This document shows positions 28,357 to 38,985 of a DNA stretch of 64,000 bases, in pieces. Location: the NCBI RefSeq assembly GCF_020523825.1, contig NZ_JAJALK010000001.1, positions 558,001 through 622,000 on the forward strand. The letters run 5' to 3'. The translations under genes were made by a program, and so were the position numbers. Position 1 is the first letter of the stretch, and every line of letters starts with the position of its first letter. The notes under the pieces were generated by a model. That model was not told where the DNA came from, did no database searches, and saw only the letters and a program-made list of their open reading frames with translations. This DNA comes from Methylobacterium brachiatum. GTDB lineage: Bacteria; Pseudomonadota; Alphaproteobacteria; Rhizobiales; Beijerinckiaceae.

Positions 28357-30963
28357 CTACCGCACCGTGGCGATGCCGTCCGCGGTGGTGGCGGTGCCGA
28401 CGTTCTGGCGGAGATCCGCCTCGCCCAGCGTCTTCAGCTCGACCCGGAGCAGCACGGTCTGGTTGCGCTCGCGCACGCCGGTGGCGGTGGCGATCGGGGA
28501 GTTGATGTAGTTCAGCGAGACGGTGGTGCACTCGTCCTGGTAGCCGCCGCCGAAACTCGCGCCCGAGAGGTAGAACCGGCCGGGATTCTGGTAGGTCGGC
28601 ACCGTCCCGATCGGGTTGGACAGGTAGGCCGACAGGGCGTCCGTGTAGGTGTTGCGCACGTCGAGATAGTGCGTGAGGTCCACCAGCAGCGAGCCCGAGA
28701 CGAACCAGTTCGGGGTGATGTTGTAGGTGGCGGTGGCGGTCACACCCTCGCGGTAGTGGCTGTAGCCGAGCAGCGGCTGCGCCTCGTAATACGAATAGAA
28801 GGCCGAGACCGTGAGCGGCAGGAACGGCGCGAACCGCGCCGTGGCGCCGGTCTCGAGCCGGGCGACGTGGAAGTCCGACTGGTCGAACCGCGCCCGGGTG
28901 ATGAAGGTGATGTTCTGGTTCGGGGAGACCTGGAACCGCCCGACGAAGTCGGAGCGCCGGGTCTCGAGCCCGGAATCCAGGCCGACATTGGCGATGTCGC
29001 CCCGGCGGAACGAGTTCACGCCGGCGAGCTGGATGGACTCGCCGAACATGATGTTGGTGTACCAGCCGGACGGGGTGACGACGGAATACTGGCCGCCGAG
29101 ATTGGTGCGGACGCCGCCCTCGGCCCGGTCGTAGCCCGAGAACTTGTCCCACTCGAACAGCGAGGTGTCGTCGAACACCAGGCTCTGGGCGTCCTCGTTC
29201 GGCAGGCGGCCGATCCGCGTCTCGGACGGGCGCGCGATGATCTGGCCGATCGGCTCCAGGGTGTGGACGCCCAGCGCGCCGAAATTGGCGACGAACGGGT
29301 AGCGGTAATCGAGCCCGACCGCCGGCATCACCCGGCCGGCGAAGCCGTCGTCGATCTTGGCGACCTGGGGGGCGAGGTCGTTCTGGTAGCCGGAGAAGCT
29401 CGGGTTGGTGAAGAACGCGTCGGTGCGCAGATACGCGAACGGCGTGAACTTCTGGCCCCACTCGTCGATGAAGCTCCGGCGCCAGGACAGCTCCGCCGAG
29501 GCGCGGGTGTTGGTGCCGGCGAGCCCATCGATCGAGCACAGGCCGCGCTGGAACACCGTGCAGGTCTGGTAGAGCGGGAAGCTGACGCCGTTCACGCTGG
29601 GCGAGAACAGGTAGCTCGAGGTGCGCGGCAGGCCCTGGAACTGGGTGGTCTCGCGGGTCAGGCTGGTGATGTTGGCCTGGAACCGGACCTCGCCGCCGAT
29701 CTCGGCCGGGCCGTTGATCCGCTTGTCGTAGTCGATCACCGGGGCGACGATCGGCTGCTGCTTCTGCCAGTCGAAGCTCGACAGGCCCTTGAAGTAGTAG
29801 CCGCGCGCCTCGAACCACGACCGGTCGCCCTGGCCGACGAGGTAGGCCGTCGAGGTCGCCTCGCGGAAATAATCCGTGGTGATGTTCTGGTTGCGGATCC
29901 GGTAATTGTCGAGGAACCACTTGTCGGTGACGCCGACGAGGTCCCAGCCGGTGCGCCAGCGGTCGTTGATGTAGAACCGCCCCTGCGATTCCACAGAGCC
30001 GCGGAAGTCGCGCTCGCCGGCGCCGAGCGGGCTCGGCAGGAAGGCGGAGGGCGTCGTCTGCGAGATGCCCGACAGGCGGATGTTGTAGAAGCCGTTGTCG
30101 ATCCGCTGGCGGAACTCCGCCTGGCCGAGCACGCCCTGGCGGCTCAGCAGGGTCGGGGTGATCGTCAGGTCGTAGTTCGGCGCGAGGTTGATGAAGTACG
30201 GCAGCGACACGCCCCGGCCCAACGCCGTGGTCGAGATGAAGCGCGGCGTCAGGAAGCCGGTCTTGCGCTTCACCGTCGGGTCGGCGGCCTCGAAATACGG
30301 CAGGTACGCGACCGGGATCCCGGCGATCTCCAGGGTGGAATCGTCGAAGTAGATCGTGTGGGTCTCGTTGTCGTGGATGATCTTCTTGGCGCGGATCTGC
30401 CAGAGCGGCGGCGTCTCCGGATTGTCCTTGCACGGCTCGCAGGCGGTGTAGCTGCCAGCCTCGAAGCTGGTCTGCTCGCCGTTCAGGCGCTCGGCCCGGG
30501 GGGCGGAGAAGCGCGTCCGCACTGTCTCGGCGCGCCGTTCGACGGTCTGCTGGCCGCGGAACGCGTCGACGAAGCCGGTCTTGAAGTCATCGCTCAGCTC
30601 CATGCGCTCGCCGGTCACGACGCCGCCATCGGCCTCGGTGAGGCGGACATTGCCCTGGGCGAAGACCCGGCCGCTGGCGCGGTCGTAGCGCACGCTGTCG
30701 GCCTGCAGGGTCCGCGGGCCGAAATGCAGCTCGGCGTTGCCACGCGCGGTCACGGTGTTGTGGTCGTTGTCGTAGATCAGCTCGTTGGCCTCGACCAACA
30801 GCTTGTCGCCCGGCAGCTTCCCACCAGAATTGCCGAGCTTGGGCGCGGCCATCCCCTGGGCATGCGCCGAGACGCCCCCGGCCAGCGGCGCGGCGAATGC
30901 CAGCGCAGCCAGGAGGGCCGTCTTCCGCAGGATGTGGGCGACCTTACGCAACGCGCGACCCAA
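28357..30963 (-). CDS. lptD: LPS-assembly outer-membrane protein LptD
   Basis: Outer-membrane beta barrel that inserts lipopolysaccharide in the outer leaflet, together with LptE. The 868 residues start with a signal peptide (KTALLAALAFAAPLAGG, cleavage near AHAQ, residue 36). The periplasmic OstA domain follows (about 50-190), then a barrel rich in aromatic, alternating strands. Cysteines in TACEPC, CTVFQRGLC and YQDECTT are candidates for the disulfides LptD needs. The start is a TTG at 30963; no ATG or GTG lies in frame nearby. LptG and LptF lie directly upstream on the same strand. Confidence 0.95.
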   Translation of the reverse strand: MGRALRKVAHILRKTALLAALAFAAPLAGGVSAHAQGMAAPKLGNSGGKLPGDKLLVEANELIYDNDHNTVTARGNAELHFGPRTLQADSVRYDRASGRVFAQGNVRLTEADGGVVTGERMELSDDFKTGFVDAFRGQQTVERRAETVRTRFSAPRAERLNGEQTSFEAGSYTACEPCKDNPETPPLWQIRAKKIIHDNETHTIYFDDSTLEIAGIPVAYLPYFEAADPTVKRKTGFLTPRFISTTALGRGVSLPYFINLAPNYDLTITPTLLSRQGVLGQAEFRQRIDNGFYNIRLSGISQTTPSAFLPSPLGAGERDFRGSVESQGRFYINDRWRTGWDLVGVTDKWFLDNYRIRNQNITTDYFREATSTAYLVGQGDRSWFEARGYYFKGLSSFDWQKQQPIVAPVIDYDKRINGPAEIGGEVRFQANITSLTRETTQFQGLPRTSSYLFSPSVNGVSFPLYQTCTVFQRGLCSIDGLAGTNTRASAELSWRRSFIDEWGQKFTPFAYLRTDAFFTNPSFSGYQNDLAPQVAKIDDGFAGRVMPAVGLDYRYPFVANFGALGVHTLEPIGQIIARPSETRIGRLPNEDAQSLVFDDTSLFEWDKFSGYDRAEGGVRTNLGGQYSVVTPSGWYTNIMFGESIQLAGVNSFRRGDIANVGLDSGLETRRSDFVGRFQVSPNQNITFITRARFDQSDFHVARLETGATARFAPFLPLTVSAFYSYYEAQPLLGYSHYREGVTATATYNITPNWFVSGSLLVDLTHYLDVRNTYTDALSAYLSNPIGTVPTYQNPGRFYLSGASFGGGYQDECTTVSLNYINSPIATATGVRERNQTVLLRVELKTLGEADLRQNVGTATTADGIATVR

Positions 30964-31029
30964 CCCCTGTGACGTGATCCGCCACCAACCTCACACACCC
31001 GTCTCCCGTCCCGCGATGGATCACGGGCG

Positions 31030-32118
31030 TCAGCCGTCTTCCTGGTACAGAAGCGTAAGCGTACCGAGAAGACTGCCTACCACGGCCGGGAACCAGGCCG
31101 CCACCGGTGCGGCGACGAGTCCGGACGCCCCGAGCCCTTCCATGACCTGTCGGACCACGTAGAGCGCGAAGCCCGCCGCGACGCCGCCGAGGACGAGTTT
31201 ACCGACCCCACCAAAGCGGAAGAACCGTAAGGAAACGGTTGCGGCGACGATCACCATCGCCAGGAACAGGACCGGTCGAGCCCACAGGACATCGTACTGA
31301 AGACGGTATCGGGTGGCGTCGAGACCGGCCCGCTCGGTCCGTGCGATGGTTGTGGGAAGTTGCCAGAAAGGCACAGATTCCGGGGGGGTGAAGCGCTGCC
31401 GGACCTGCCCGGGATCGAGGTTCGAGGCGATCAGGTAGGTGTCGAACGACTCAGGCGGCGCGTCCGGCGCCAGGAGGCGCACGTCCGAGAGCTCCCAATA
31501 GCCGTCGTGGAGGGTCGCCCGCGCCGCCACGATCTGCTCGGCGAACTTGCCGGCCGCGTCGAAGGTGAAGACCGAGACGCCGGCCAGGGTGGTGGTGCCC
31601 TCGACGGCGGTCTCGGCCCGGATGATCGCCTCGCCGTCGAGGCCGCGCTGGCGGATCCACAGGTCCTTGCCGGAGGACGCCTTGGTCGATTTCGCGAAGA
31701 TCTTGGCCTCGATCTCGGTGGAGCGCTGCTTCAGCAGGGCCGAGACCGGGTTGTAGATCCCGACCGCCATCGCGCCGAGCGCCAGGGCGACGAAGAAGCC
31801 GGGCTGCAGGAACTGCCAGGCCGAGATCCCGGCCGCCCGGGCGACCACCAGCTCCAGCTTGCGCGAGAGCTGGAGCAGGGCGGCCATCGAGCCGAACAGG
31901 ACCGCGAAGGGCAGCACGCCCTCGGCCACGGCCGGGGTGCGGTAGAGCGAGAGCAGGGCCATCAGCCCGGTGGAGGCGCCCTCGGCCTCGCCGGCGCGGC
32001 GCAGCAGCTCGACGAAGTCGAGGGTGTAGACGAGCGCGAAGACGGTGACGAAGACGCCGAGCACCGTGCGGGCGAACCGGGCGGCGAAGTAGCGCCCGAG
32101 GGTCGGACCGATCAGCAT
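31030..32118 (-). CDS. lptG: LPS export ABC transporter permease LptG
   Basis: Inner-membrane permease that, with LptF and the LptB ATPase, extracts LPS from the inner membrane and pushes it onto the LptC-LptA-LptD bridge. The 362 residues have the family layout: two membrane helices, a further helix near residue 100, a large periplasmic beta-jellyroll, and three C-terminal helices. It begins 7 bp after the lptF stop, so the two are cotranscribed; lptD follows 66 bp later. Confidence 0.95.
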   Translation of the reverse strand: MLIGPTLGRYFAARFARTVLGVFVTVFALVYTLDFVELLRRAGEAEGASTGLMALLSLYRTPAVAEGVLPFAVLFGSMAALLQLSRKLELVVARAAGISAWQFLQPGFFVALALGAMAVGIYNPVSALLKQRSTEIEAKIFAKSTKASSGKDLWIRQRGLDGEAIIRAETAVEGTTTLAGVSVFTFDAAGKFAEQIVAARATLHDGYWELSDVRLLAPDAPPESFDTYLIASNLDPGQVRQRFTPPESVPFWQLPTTIARTERAGLDATRYRLQYDVLWARPVLFLAMVIVAATVSLRFFRFGGVGKLVLGGVAAGFALYVVRQVMEGLGASGLVAAPVAAWFPAVVGSLLGTLTLLYQEDG

Positions 32119-32125
32119 CGGAGGC

Positions 32126-33286
32126 TCAGCGTGCCGAGGCGAGGCGCGGGGCGCGGAACAGGGCGCGCAGGGCCCCCGCCAGCGCGGCGTTGAAGGCGCG
32201 CACCCGCGGCCCGAAGAAGATCAGCAGGCTGGAGAGGGCGATCGCCAGGATCGGCACGCCGTAGATCGCCGCCACCGCCCCGGCGCTGCGCGCGGCGGCG
32301 CTCACCGCGGCGAAGCCCGCGATCCGCAAGCCGACCACGGCCAGGATCGCGCCCGCGACTGCGAGCCCGCGGCCCTGGCGGGTGGTGCGGGGATCGCCGA
32401 GCGCCGCGAAGGCGATGAAGACGAGCGCCAGCGGGTAGAGGCAGGCCGAGAGCCGATCGTGCAGCTCGGCCCGGAACCGGCCCTTCTGGAGCTTGTAGTA
32501 GCCCTCGGTCTGGTCGGGGAACAGGAGCTGGGCGGTCGAGCGCTCGCGCGGCTTGTAGATCGTGTCGGAATCCGGGGGCGCGAAGGCTGCCAGATCGATC
32601 GTGTAGCGCTCGAAGGTCAGGATCGAGGAATCCCGCGACTCCTTCTGCTGCTGGTGGACGCTGCCGTTCTCCAGGATTAGGAAGCTCTGCCCGTCGATAT
32701 CGGCCGCAATGCCGCGATCGGCGAGGTAGACCTTGGTCTTCCCCGCCTCGCGCCGGTCCTGGATGAACAGGCCCTTGAGCACGCCGCCGGGCCCGCGCTC
32801 GCGGAAATGGAAGGTGATGCCGTTGTCGAGCTGGGTGAACTGACCCTCCTTGACGACGTTCGCGATGAAGTCGCCCCGGACCCGGGTGATCACGTCGCGC
32901 AACTCCTGGAAGCTCGCGGGCATCACCACCAGGACGAGGAAGCCCACCAGGAAACTCACGAACAGCGCCAGCGTCAGGAATGGCCGCAGCAGCGCGCGGG
33001 GCGGCATGCCGGCCGCCGACATCACGATCAGCTCGGAATCGCCGTTGAGCTTGTTCAGCGCGTAGACGGTGCCGATGAACAGCGCCACCGGGGCGATCAC
33101 CACCACCAGCGTCGGCAGCGACAGGCCGGTCACGAACAGGAAGACCAGGAGCGTCTGCCCCTTGGCGGTCACGAGATCGAGCTCGCGCAGAGCCTGCGTC
33201 AGCCAGATCGTGCCGGTGAGGCCGATCAGGCAGGCGAGGCTGGCGCCCAGGGCGATCCGAAAGATGTAGCGCTCGATCTGCCTCAT
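32126..33286 (-). CDS. lptF: LPS export ABC transporter permease LptF
   Basis: Partner permease of LptG. The 386 residues start [20 protein letters not shown], typical of LptF. Early membrane helices are followed by the conserved [13 protein letters not shown], the coupling region that contacts LptB. A periplasmic domain and C-terminal helices follow. First gene of lptF-lptG-lptD; its promoter should lie in the 183 bp shared with the divergent pepA. Confidence 0.95.
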   Translation of the reverse strand: MRQIERYIFRIALGASLACLIGLTGTIWLTQALRELDLVTAKGQTLLVFLFVTGLSLPTLVVVIAPVALFIGTVYALNKLNGDSELIVMSAAGMPPRALLRPFLTLALFVSFLVGFLVLVVMPASFQELRDVITRVRGDFIANVVKEGQFTQLDNGITFHFRERGPGGVLKGLFIQDRREAGKTKVYLADRGIAADIDGQSFLILENGSVHQQQKESRDSSILTFERYTIDLAAFAPPDSDTIYKPRERSTAQLLFPDQTEGYYKLQKGRFRAELHDRLSACLYPLALVFIAFAALGDPRTTRQGRGLAVAGAILAVVGLRIAGFAAVSAAARSAGAVAAIYGVPILAIALSSLLIFFGPRVRAFNAALAGALRALFRAPRLASAR

Positions 33287-33469
33287 TGGCCCGGCAGTTC
33301 CGCCCGTCCTCTCGCGCCCTCAAGGGCCAGGGAACCGACAAAAGGGGCGATTCCAGGGCTGCTGCGCCGCGTTGCGTTTGCCGCCTCAGCGGCTACACAG
33401 AGCGGATTGCGCCCTGCGATCCGGTTTGGGCGCCTCGAAATCTGCGGAACGGCGGGCAGGGCGACGGGT

Positions 33470-34981
33470 ATGGCGGACGGTATCGAGATCGGTTTCGGCC
33501 CCCTGGAGCAGAGCGGCCAGGGTCCGGGGGGAGCGGGCGATCTCGTGGTGTTCGTCGGCGACGACCTCGCCCTCGGATCGGCGGCGCGCGCGGCGCTCGG
33601 CAGCGCGGGCGCCGACCTCGTCGCCAAGGCCGCCGCCTCGGAGAAGTTCAAGGGCCGCTCGCTCAGCGCCATGAGCCTGCCGGCCCCCGCCGGCGTCAGC
33701 GCCGACCGGCTGGTGGTGGTCGGGCTCGGCTCCGAGAAGGACCGGGCCAAGACCGACTGGTCGGCGCTCGGCGGCTTCACCGCCGGCAAGGTCTCGGGCC
33801 GCACGGCCCGGGTGATGCTCGACTGGCCGGGCGCGACGGTCGGCGCCGCGCAGGCCGGCGAGTTCGCCCTGGGCGCGCGCCTGCGCAGCTACACGTTCGA
33901 CCGCTACAAGACCAAGAAGAAGCCCGACGCCGAGGACAAGAGCCGCACCACGCTCACCTTGCTGCTCGCCGAGCACGGCACCGCATCGCGCGAAGGTGAG
34001 GCCGCCCGGACCCTGTCCGAGGGCGTGATCCTGGCCCGCGACCTCGTGAACGAGCCGCCGAACGTGCTCTTTCCGGAGGAATTCGCCCGGCGCGCCGCAG
34101 AGCTGTCGAAGCTCGGGGTCGAGATCGAGGTGCTGGAGCCGGCCAAGATGCGCGAGCTCGGCATGGGCGCGCTGCTCGCCGTGGCCCAGGGCTCGGTCCG
34201 CGAGCCGCGGGTCGTGATCATGCGCTGGAATGGCGGCCCGGCCGGCGAGGCGCCCGTCGCCTTTATCGGCAAGGGGGTGGTGTTCGATTCCGGTGGAGTC
34301 TCGATCAAGCCCGGCGGCGGCATGGAGGACATGAAGGGCGACATGGGCGGCGCGGCCGCCGTGGTCGGCGCGCTCCACGCGCTCGCATCCCGCAAGGCCC
34401 GCTGCAACGTCGTCGGCGCCATCGGCATCGTCGAGAACATGCCGGACGGCGGCTCCTACCGCCCCTCCGACATCATCACCTCCATGTCCGGCCAGACCAT
34501 CGAGGTGATTAACACCGACGCGGAAGGCCGCCTCGTGCTGGCCGACGTGATCACGCATGTGGTCCGCAGCGCCAAGCCGAAGGCGATGGTCGATCTCGCG
34601 ACCCTGACCGGGGCGATCATCGTGGCGCTTGGCCAGGACATCGCCGGGATGTTCTCCAACGACGACGCGCTCGCCGCCAACATCAACGCGGCCGGCGAGG
34701 CCACCGGCGAGAAGGTTTGGCGGATGCCGCTGATCCCCGCCTACGACAAGGCGATCGATTCCAAGTTCGCCGACATGAAGAACACCGGCGGCCGCCACGG
34801 CGGCGCCGCCACCGCGGCCTCGTTCATCAAGCGCTACGTCGAGGAGGTGCCGTGGGCCCATCTCGACATCGCGGGCGTGGCGATGTCGTCGAACGCCAGC
34901 GAGATCAACCGCAGCTGGGGCGCCGGCTGGGGCGTGCGCCTGCTCGACCGGCTGGTCCGGGACCATTACGAGGCGCGGTGA
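33470..34981 (+). CDS. pepA: Leucyl aminopeptidase (M17)
   Basis: Cytosolic hexameric zinc/manganese aminopeptidase that releases N-terminal residues from peptides. The 503 residues show the metal-binding [14 protein letters not shown] and [12 protein letters not shown], the M17 signature, in the C-terminal catalytic domain. I started it at the ATG at 33470, which gives the normal length; the frame is open far upstream but is antisense to lptF there. Divergence from lptF-lptG-lptD next to this gene is conserved in relatives. Confidence 0.96.
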   Translation: MADGIEIGFGPLEQSGQGPGGAGDLVVFVGDDLALGSAARAALGSAGADLVAKAAASEKFKGRSLSAMSLPAPAGVSADRLVVVGLGSEKDRAKTDWSALGGFTAGKVSGRTARVMLDWPGATVGAAQAGEFALGARLRSYTFDRYKTKKKPDAEDKSRTTLTLLLAEHGTASREGEAARTLSEGVILARDLVNEPPNVLFPEEFARRAAELSKLGVEIEVLEPAKMRELGMGALLAVAQGSVREPRVVIMRWNGGPAGEAPVAFIGKGVVFDSGGVSIKPGGGMEDMKGDMGGAAAVVGALHALASRKARCNVVGAIGIVENMPDGGSYRPSDIITSMSGQTIEVINTDAEGRLVLADVITHVVRSAKPKAMVDLATLTGAIIVALGQDIAGMFSNDDALAANINAAGEATGEKVWRMPLIPAYDKAIDSKFADMKNTGGRHGGAATAASFIKRYVEEVPWAHLDIAGVAMSSNASEINRSWGAGWGVRLLDRLVRDHYEAR

Positions 34982-35058
34982 GACGGAGCGCGGGCGCGAC
35001 GATACCGCGCCCGCGGGAGACGATATGGCGGGCTCGGTCTTAATTCGCGTCCGCCCCA

Positions 35059-35185
35059 CCCACCCCCCTCATCCTGAGGTGGCGACGCAAAGCGGCGCCC
35101 TCGAAGGAGCCCTCCAGGGATCGCGAGAAGATTGGAGGGCTCCTTCAAGGCTCGCTTCGCTCACGCCTCAGGATGAGGGGGTGGG
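35059..35185. repeat. Family D long inverted repeat
   Basis: Outer arms at 35059-35079 (ends CTCATCCTGAGG) and 35166-35185 (begins CCTCAGGATGAG) are near-perfect inverted copies. Inner arms GAAGGAGCCCTCC (from 35103) and GGAGGGCTCCTTC (ending at 35146) are perfect. The transcript could form one long cruciform-like hairpin. An interrupted relative lies at 20526-20781. It sits between pepA and a membrane-protein gene. Confidence 0.85.
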
Positions 35186-35249
35186 TTTGAGGAATTTTGA
35201 TCAAGCTTCGTGGAGCGGGGGCGTCACGCGCAACCGAACGCAAGTAGCT

Positions 35250-35921
35250 GTGATAACTACAAAAAAGATCCTCGCCGCGATCCCGATCCTGGCCATGCTC
35301 GCCGCGCTGGCGCTGGTGGCCCTCACCGGCTTCAGCCAACGCTCGGCGGTGCCGGAGGCGTTCGAGCCCTGGATCTACGGCTATTTCATCACCCGCTATC
35401 CGCTCTTCGCCTTCGCGCTCGTCTACGGGATTGCGCATCTGGTCGCGGTCGCGGCCGGTCCCGGGCCGGCCTCCGTACCGCGAAGGATCCTGTTCGGCGC
35501 GGCCGGCGCGACAATCCTCGCGCTGGTCGGCCTCTACCCGACATTCGGCGGCCTGATCCTGCGTGGCGGCTTCGCCACCGGCGGGATGGCGTTCCTGACG
35601 CACCAGCCCCTGTGGCTGGCCTACGGGCTCGGCGCCGGCGTGGCTGCGGCGATCTTCGGCGGGATCCTCGGCCTGTTCGCCCTGCTCGCCAACCGGCCGC
35701 TGCGTCCGCGGCTCCGGCGAATCGGAGCCGGCGCGCTGGCCTTCCTGGCGCTGTGGTTCGGCGCCTGCGTGATCGGGCTCGCCGGCGATCTCGGCCTCGG
35801 TCCCTGGCCGCATCGGGCCTTCCGCCCCGCCGAGGCGGGCCTCGCGGCGCTGCTGCTGATTGTCGCCGCGCTGCCGCACGCCGCGCTCACGACATTGCGC
35901 CCGCTTCGTCGGCAGGCCTGA
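35250..35921 (+). CDS. Integral membrane protein of unknown function
   Basis: A 223-residue protein with about six hydrophobic segments, starting at IPILAMLAALALVALTGF and ending near AALLLIVAALPHAAL. Short basic loops lie between (RPLRPRLRR). I do not recognise a family. The start is taken as the GTG at 35250, directly before the first helix; no ATG or clear Shine-Dalgarno is available. It lies just after the family D repeat, which may separate it from pepA. Confidence 0.65.
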   Translation: MITTKKILAAIPILAMLAALALVALTGFSQRSAVPEAFEPWIYGYFITRYPLFAFALVYGIAHLVAVAAGPGPASVPRRILFGAAGATILALVGLYPTFGGLILRGGFATGGMAFLTHQPLWLAYGLGAGVAAAIFGGILGLFALLANRPLRPRLRRIGAGALAFLALWFGACVIGLAGDLGLGPWPHRAFRPAEAGLAALLLIVAALPHAALTTLRPLRRQA

Positions 35922-36023
35922 GGGGCCTGCCTTGCTAGTGGCCGCCCGTTCGCCCACAGTCGGGCGGTTCTGCGTAGGGACGGGACGCGGCCGTCGAGAG
36001 CCGTGCCCGCGGGAGACGACGCG

Positions 36024-37778
36024 ATGCGCGAGGCCAGCTTGATCGAGCAGGGCACGGCGGCACGCCGGCATGAATCCGAGCCGGATCCCGCCTTCGCGAA
36101 CCTGACGCCCCGGCCATGGCTCTCGTCTTACCCGCCCGGGGTCCCGGCGGAGATCGACGTCGAGAGCCTCGGCACCCTGGTCGACCTGTTCGAGACCAGC
36201 GTTGCGGACTTCGCCGACCGCCCGGCGATCCTGTGCTTCGGCTCGACCCTGACCTACGCCACCATGGGCAAGCAGGCCCGCGCCCTCGCGGCCTGGCTGC
36301 GCGCCCAGGGGCTGGCGAAGGGCGACCGCGTCGCGATCATGCTGCCGAACGTCCCGGCCTACGCGGTGGCCCTGTTCGGCGTGCTCTCGGCCGGCGGAAC
36401 CGTGGTCAACGTCAACCCGCTCTACACGCCCCGGGAATTCGCCCAGCAGATCAACGATTCCGGGGCGCGGTTCCTGATCGTGCTGGAGAATTTCGGTGCC
36501 ACCGTCGCGGGAGCGCTGGCGGATGTCACGCTCGAGCGCGTCCTGCTGGTCGGGCCGGGCGACGGGCTCGGGCTCAAGGGGCAGGTGATCAACCTCGCCA
36601 GCCGGCACGTGCGCAAGGCCGTGCCGCCGTTCCGGCTGCCCGACGGCCTCGCGCTGCCGTTCATGACCGCCCTGCGCCGGGGCAGCGGCATGCCGCACGC
36701 CTCGATGCCGGTCGATCCCGAGGATCTGGCCTTCCTGCAATATACCGGCGGGACCACGGGGGTCGCCAAGGCGGCGATGCTGACCCACCGCAACGTCATG
36801 GCCAATGTCGAGCAGTCGCAGCTGTTCTTCAATTCGAAGGATCCGAGCATCCTTCGCTGCGCCGTCACGGCCCTGCCGCTCTACCACATCTTCGCGCTGA
36901 CGGCCTGCTTCTTCCAGTTCATGCGCAATGGCGGGTCCTGCCTGCTGATCCCCAACCCGCGCGACTGCGACGGCATGGTGAAGACCTTGAGCCGTCACCG
37001 CTTCACGCATCTGATGGGCGTGAACACCCTGTTCAACGTGCTGATCAACCACCCGAAGATCCACACGGTCGACTTCTCCCACCTCGACTTCGTGGTCGGC
37101 GGCGGGACGGCGGTGCAGCGGCCGGTTGCGGAGCGCTGGAAGGCGCTCACCGGCAACACGATCCTGGAGGGTTACGGCCTGTCGGAGACCTCCCCGGTGG
37201 TGAGCGCCAACCCGCCCGGGATCAAGGAATTCTCCGGGACGATCGGTTACCCGTTCCCGTCCACCGAGGTCTCGATCCGCGACGCCGCCGGCAAGCCGGT
37301 GCCGGCGGGCCAGCCCGGCGAGATCTGCGTGCGCGGCCCGCAGGTGATGCGCGGCTACTGGAACCGGCCGGAGGAGACCGCGCGGGCGATGACGGCGGAC
37401 GGCTTCTTCCGCACCGGCGACGTCGCCGTGATGGAGCCCGACGGCCAGATCAAGATCGTCGACCGGATGAAGGACATGATCCTCGTCTCCGGGTTCAACG
37501 TCTACCCGAACGAGGTCGAGGAGGTGCTGGCCGCCCATCCCGGGGTGCTCGAATGCGCGGTCGTCGGCGCCCCGAGCGAGGAGACCGGCGAGATGGTCGT
37601 GGCCCACGTGGTCATGAAGGATCCGGAGGTCTCGACCGACGCCCTTCGGGCGCATGCCCGGACCCAGCTCACCGGCTACAAGGTGCCCCGCCGGGTGGTG
37701 CTGCACGACACGCTGCCCAAGACCAATGTCGGCAAGGTCCTGCGCCGAGTCCTGCGCGACGAGACGCCCCCCGGTTGA
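36024..37778 (+). CDS. Long-chain fatty-acid-CoA ligase (AMP-forming)
   Basis: Adenylate-forming ligase of 584 residues that couples ATP hydrolysis to acyl-CoA formation. The P-loop block LQYTGGTTGVAKAAMLTH, the GYGLSETSPVV motif, the FFRTGDVAVMEPDG hinge block and the C-terminal catalytic lysine in KTNVGKVLRR are all present. It most resembles FadD-type long-chain ligases in layout, but chain-length choice is not proven. The ATG at 36024 lies seven bases after GGGAGA. No other beta-oxidation gene lies beside it. Confidence 0.9.
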   Translation: MREASLIEQGTAARRHESEPDPAFANLTPRPWLSSYPPGVPAEIDVESLGTLVDLFETSVADFADRPAILCFGSTLTYATMGKQARALAAWLRAQGLAKGDRVAIMLPNVPAYAVALFGVLSAGGTVVNVNPLYTPREFAQQINDSGARFLIVLENFGATVAGALADVTLERVLLVGPGDGLGLKGQVINLASRHVRKAVPPFRLPDGLALPFMTALRRGSGMPHASMPVDPEDLAFLQYTGGTTGVAKAAMLTHRNVMANVEQSQLFFNSKDPSILRCAVTALPLYHIFALTACFFQFMRNGGSCLLIPNPRDCDGMVKTLSRHRFTHLMGVNTLFNVLINHPKIHTVDFSHLDFVVGGGTAVQRPVAERWKALTGNTILEGYGLSETSPVVSANPPGIKEFSGTIGYPFPSTEVSIRDAAGKPVPAGQPGEICVRGPQVMRGYWNRPEETARAMTADGFFRTGDVAVMEPDGQIKIVDRMKDMILVSGFNVYPNEVEEVLAAHPGVLECAVVGAPSEETGEMVVAHVVMKDPEVSTDALRAHARTQLTGYKVPRRVVLHDTLPKTNVGKVLRRVLRDETPPG

Positions 37779-37919
37779 GGGCGCCCGCGGCGGATCGTCG
37801 TCGGCCGCGCACGTAACCGCCCGGTCCCGATCGCCGAAGGGTGAGGCTGCGGCGCTTGCGCCCCTGTCGGCCCGGGCCGATCTGTGGGCTGTTGCCGCGG
37901 GACAGGCGAGGAGATGGCG

Positions 37920-38873
37920 ATGTTGATCCGGAGCAGGCGCGGGTGGGAGATCCCGGAGAGTCAGGCCACGTCCGAGGCCGTGTTCTTCAACCGCCGCGCG
38001 CTGATCGGTGCCGCCGCCGGTCTCGCCGCCGGCTCGGTGCTGGGCGGCCGGTCCGCCTTCGCGGCTGCGGGTGACGGGCCGCTCTATCCGGCGCCGCGCA
38101 ATCCCGCCTACACGCTGGACCGGCCCGTGACGCCCGAGCGGTTTAGCGCGGACTACAACAACTTCTACGAGTTCGGCACGTCCAAGACGGTGCTGCCGGC
38201 TGCCAACGCGCTCAAGACCCAGCCCTGGACCCTGAAGATCGATGGCCTGGTGGAGAAGCCGTTCGAGATCGGCGTCGACGACCTGATCCGGAAGGTCGGC
38301 CTGGAGGAGCGGCTCTACCGCCACCGCTGCGTCGAGGCGTGGTCGATGTCGGTGCCGTGGACCGGCTTCCCCCTGTCGAAGCTCGTGGCGCTCGCCAAGC
38401 CGACATCGGGGGCGAAATACATCCGCTTCGAGACCTTCATGGACAAGGCGATGGCGCCGGGTCAGCGAGCGTTCTTCTATCCCTGGCCCTATACCGAGGG
38501 GCTGACCCTGGCCGAGGCCGGCAACGACCTCGCCTTCATGGTCACCGGAATCTACGGCAAGCCGCTGCCGAACCAGTTCGGCGCGCCGATCCGCGTCGCG
38601 GTGCCGTGGAAATACGGGTTCAAGTCGGCGAAATCGCTGGTGAAGGTCTCGTTCACCGCCGAGCGCCCCAAGACGTTCTGGGAGGGGCTGCAGGCCTCCG
38701 AATACGGGTTCTGGGCCAACGTGAACCCGGCGGTGCCGCATCCGCGCTGGAGCCAGGCTTCGGAGCGCGTGCTGGGCACCGACGAGCGGGTGCCCACTCT
38801 GATCTACAACGGCTACGGCGAGCAGGTCGCCGGGCTGTACAAGGGGCTGGAAGGCGAGCGCCTGTTCGTCTGA
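37920..38873 (+). CDS. msrP: Periplasmic methionine-sulfoxide reductase catalytic subunit MsrP
   Basis: Molybdopterin enzyme that repairs oxidised methionines in periplasmic proteins. The 317 residues begin with a Tat signal (NRRALIGAAAG, Arg25-Arg26). The molybdenum-ligand cysteine lies at 137 in RHRCVEAW. The ATG at 37920, six bases after GGAG, is the better start; one at 37914 abuts the Shine-Dalgarno. The heme-bearing membrane partner MsrQ, often the next gene, is not adjacent: a YARHG-like gene on the other strand follows instead. Confidence 0.93.
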   Translation: MLIRSRRGWEIPESQATSEAVFFNRRALIGAAAGLAAGSVLGGRSAFAAAGDGPLYPAPRNPAYTLDRPVTPERFSADYNNFYEFGTSKTVLPAANALKTQPWTLKIDGLVEKPFEIGVDDLIRKVGLEERLYRHRCVEAWSMSVPWTGFPLSKLVALAKPTSGAKYIRFETFMDKAMAPGQRAFFYPWPYTEGLTLAEAGNDLAFMVTGIYGKPLPNQFGAPIRVAVPWKYGFKSAKSLVKVSFTAERPKTFWEGLQASEYGFWANVNPAVPHPRWSQASERVLGTDERVPTLIYNGYGEQVAGLYKGLEGERLFV

Positions 38874-38985
38874 GCGCGAGCGCCGCCCGCCACCGTCGAG
38901 CCATGCCCGATCGGGCATGGCTCAGCTCCTTCGCGGCCACGCGACCGCTCACGCCGAACCGGTACGCCGCTCTGCGAAGCGCGCT

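Noticed and set aside
35145..38918. A 1,257-codon minus-strand frame across the membrane-protein, ligase and msrP genes
   Set aside because: It is opposite three plausible genes on the plus strand, and its translation is repetitive and basic with no recognisable domain.
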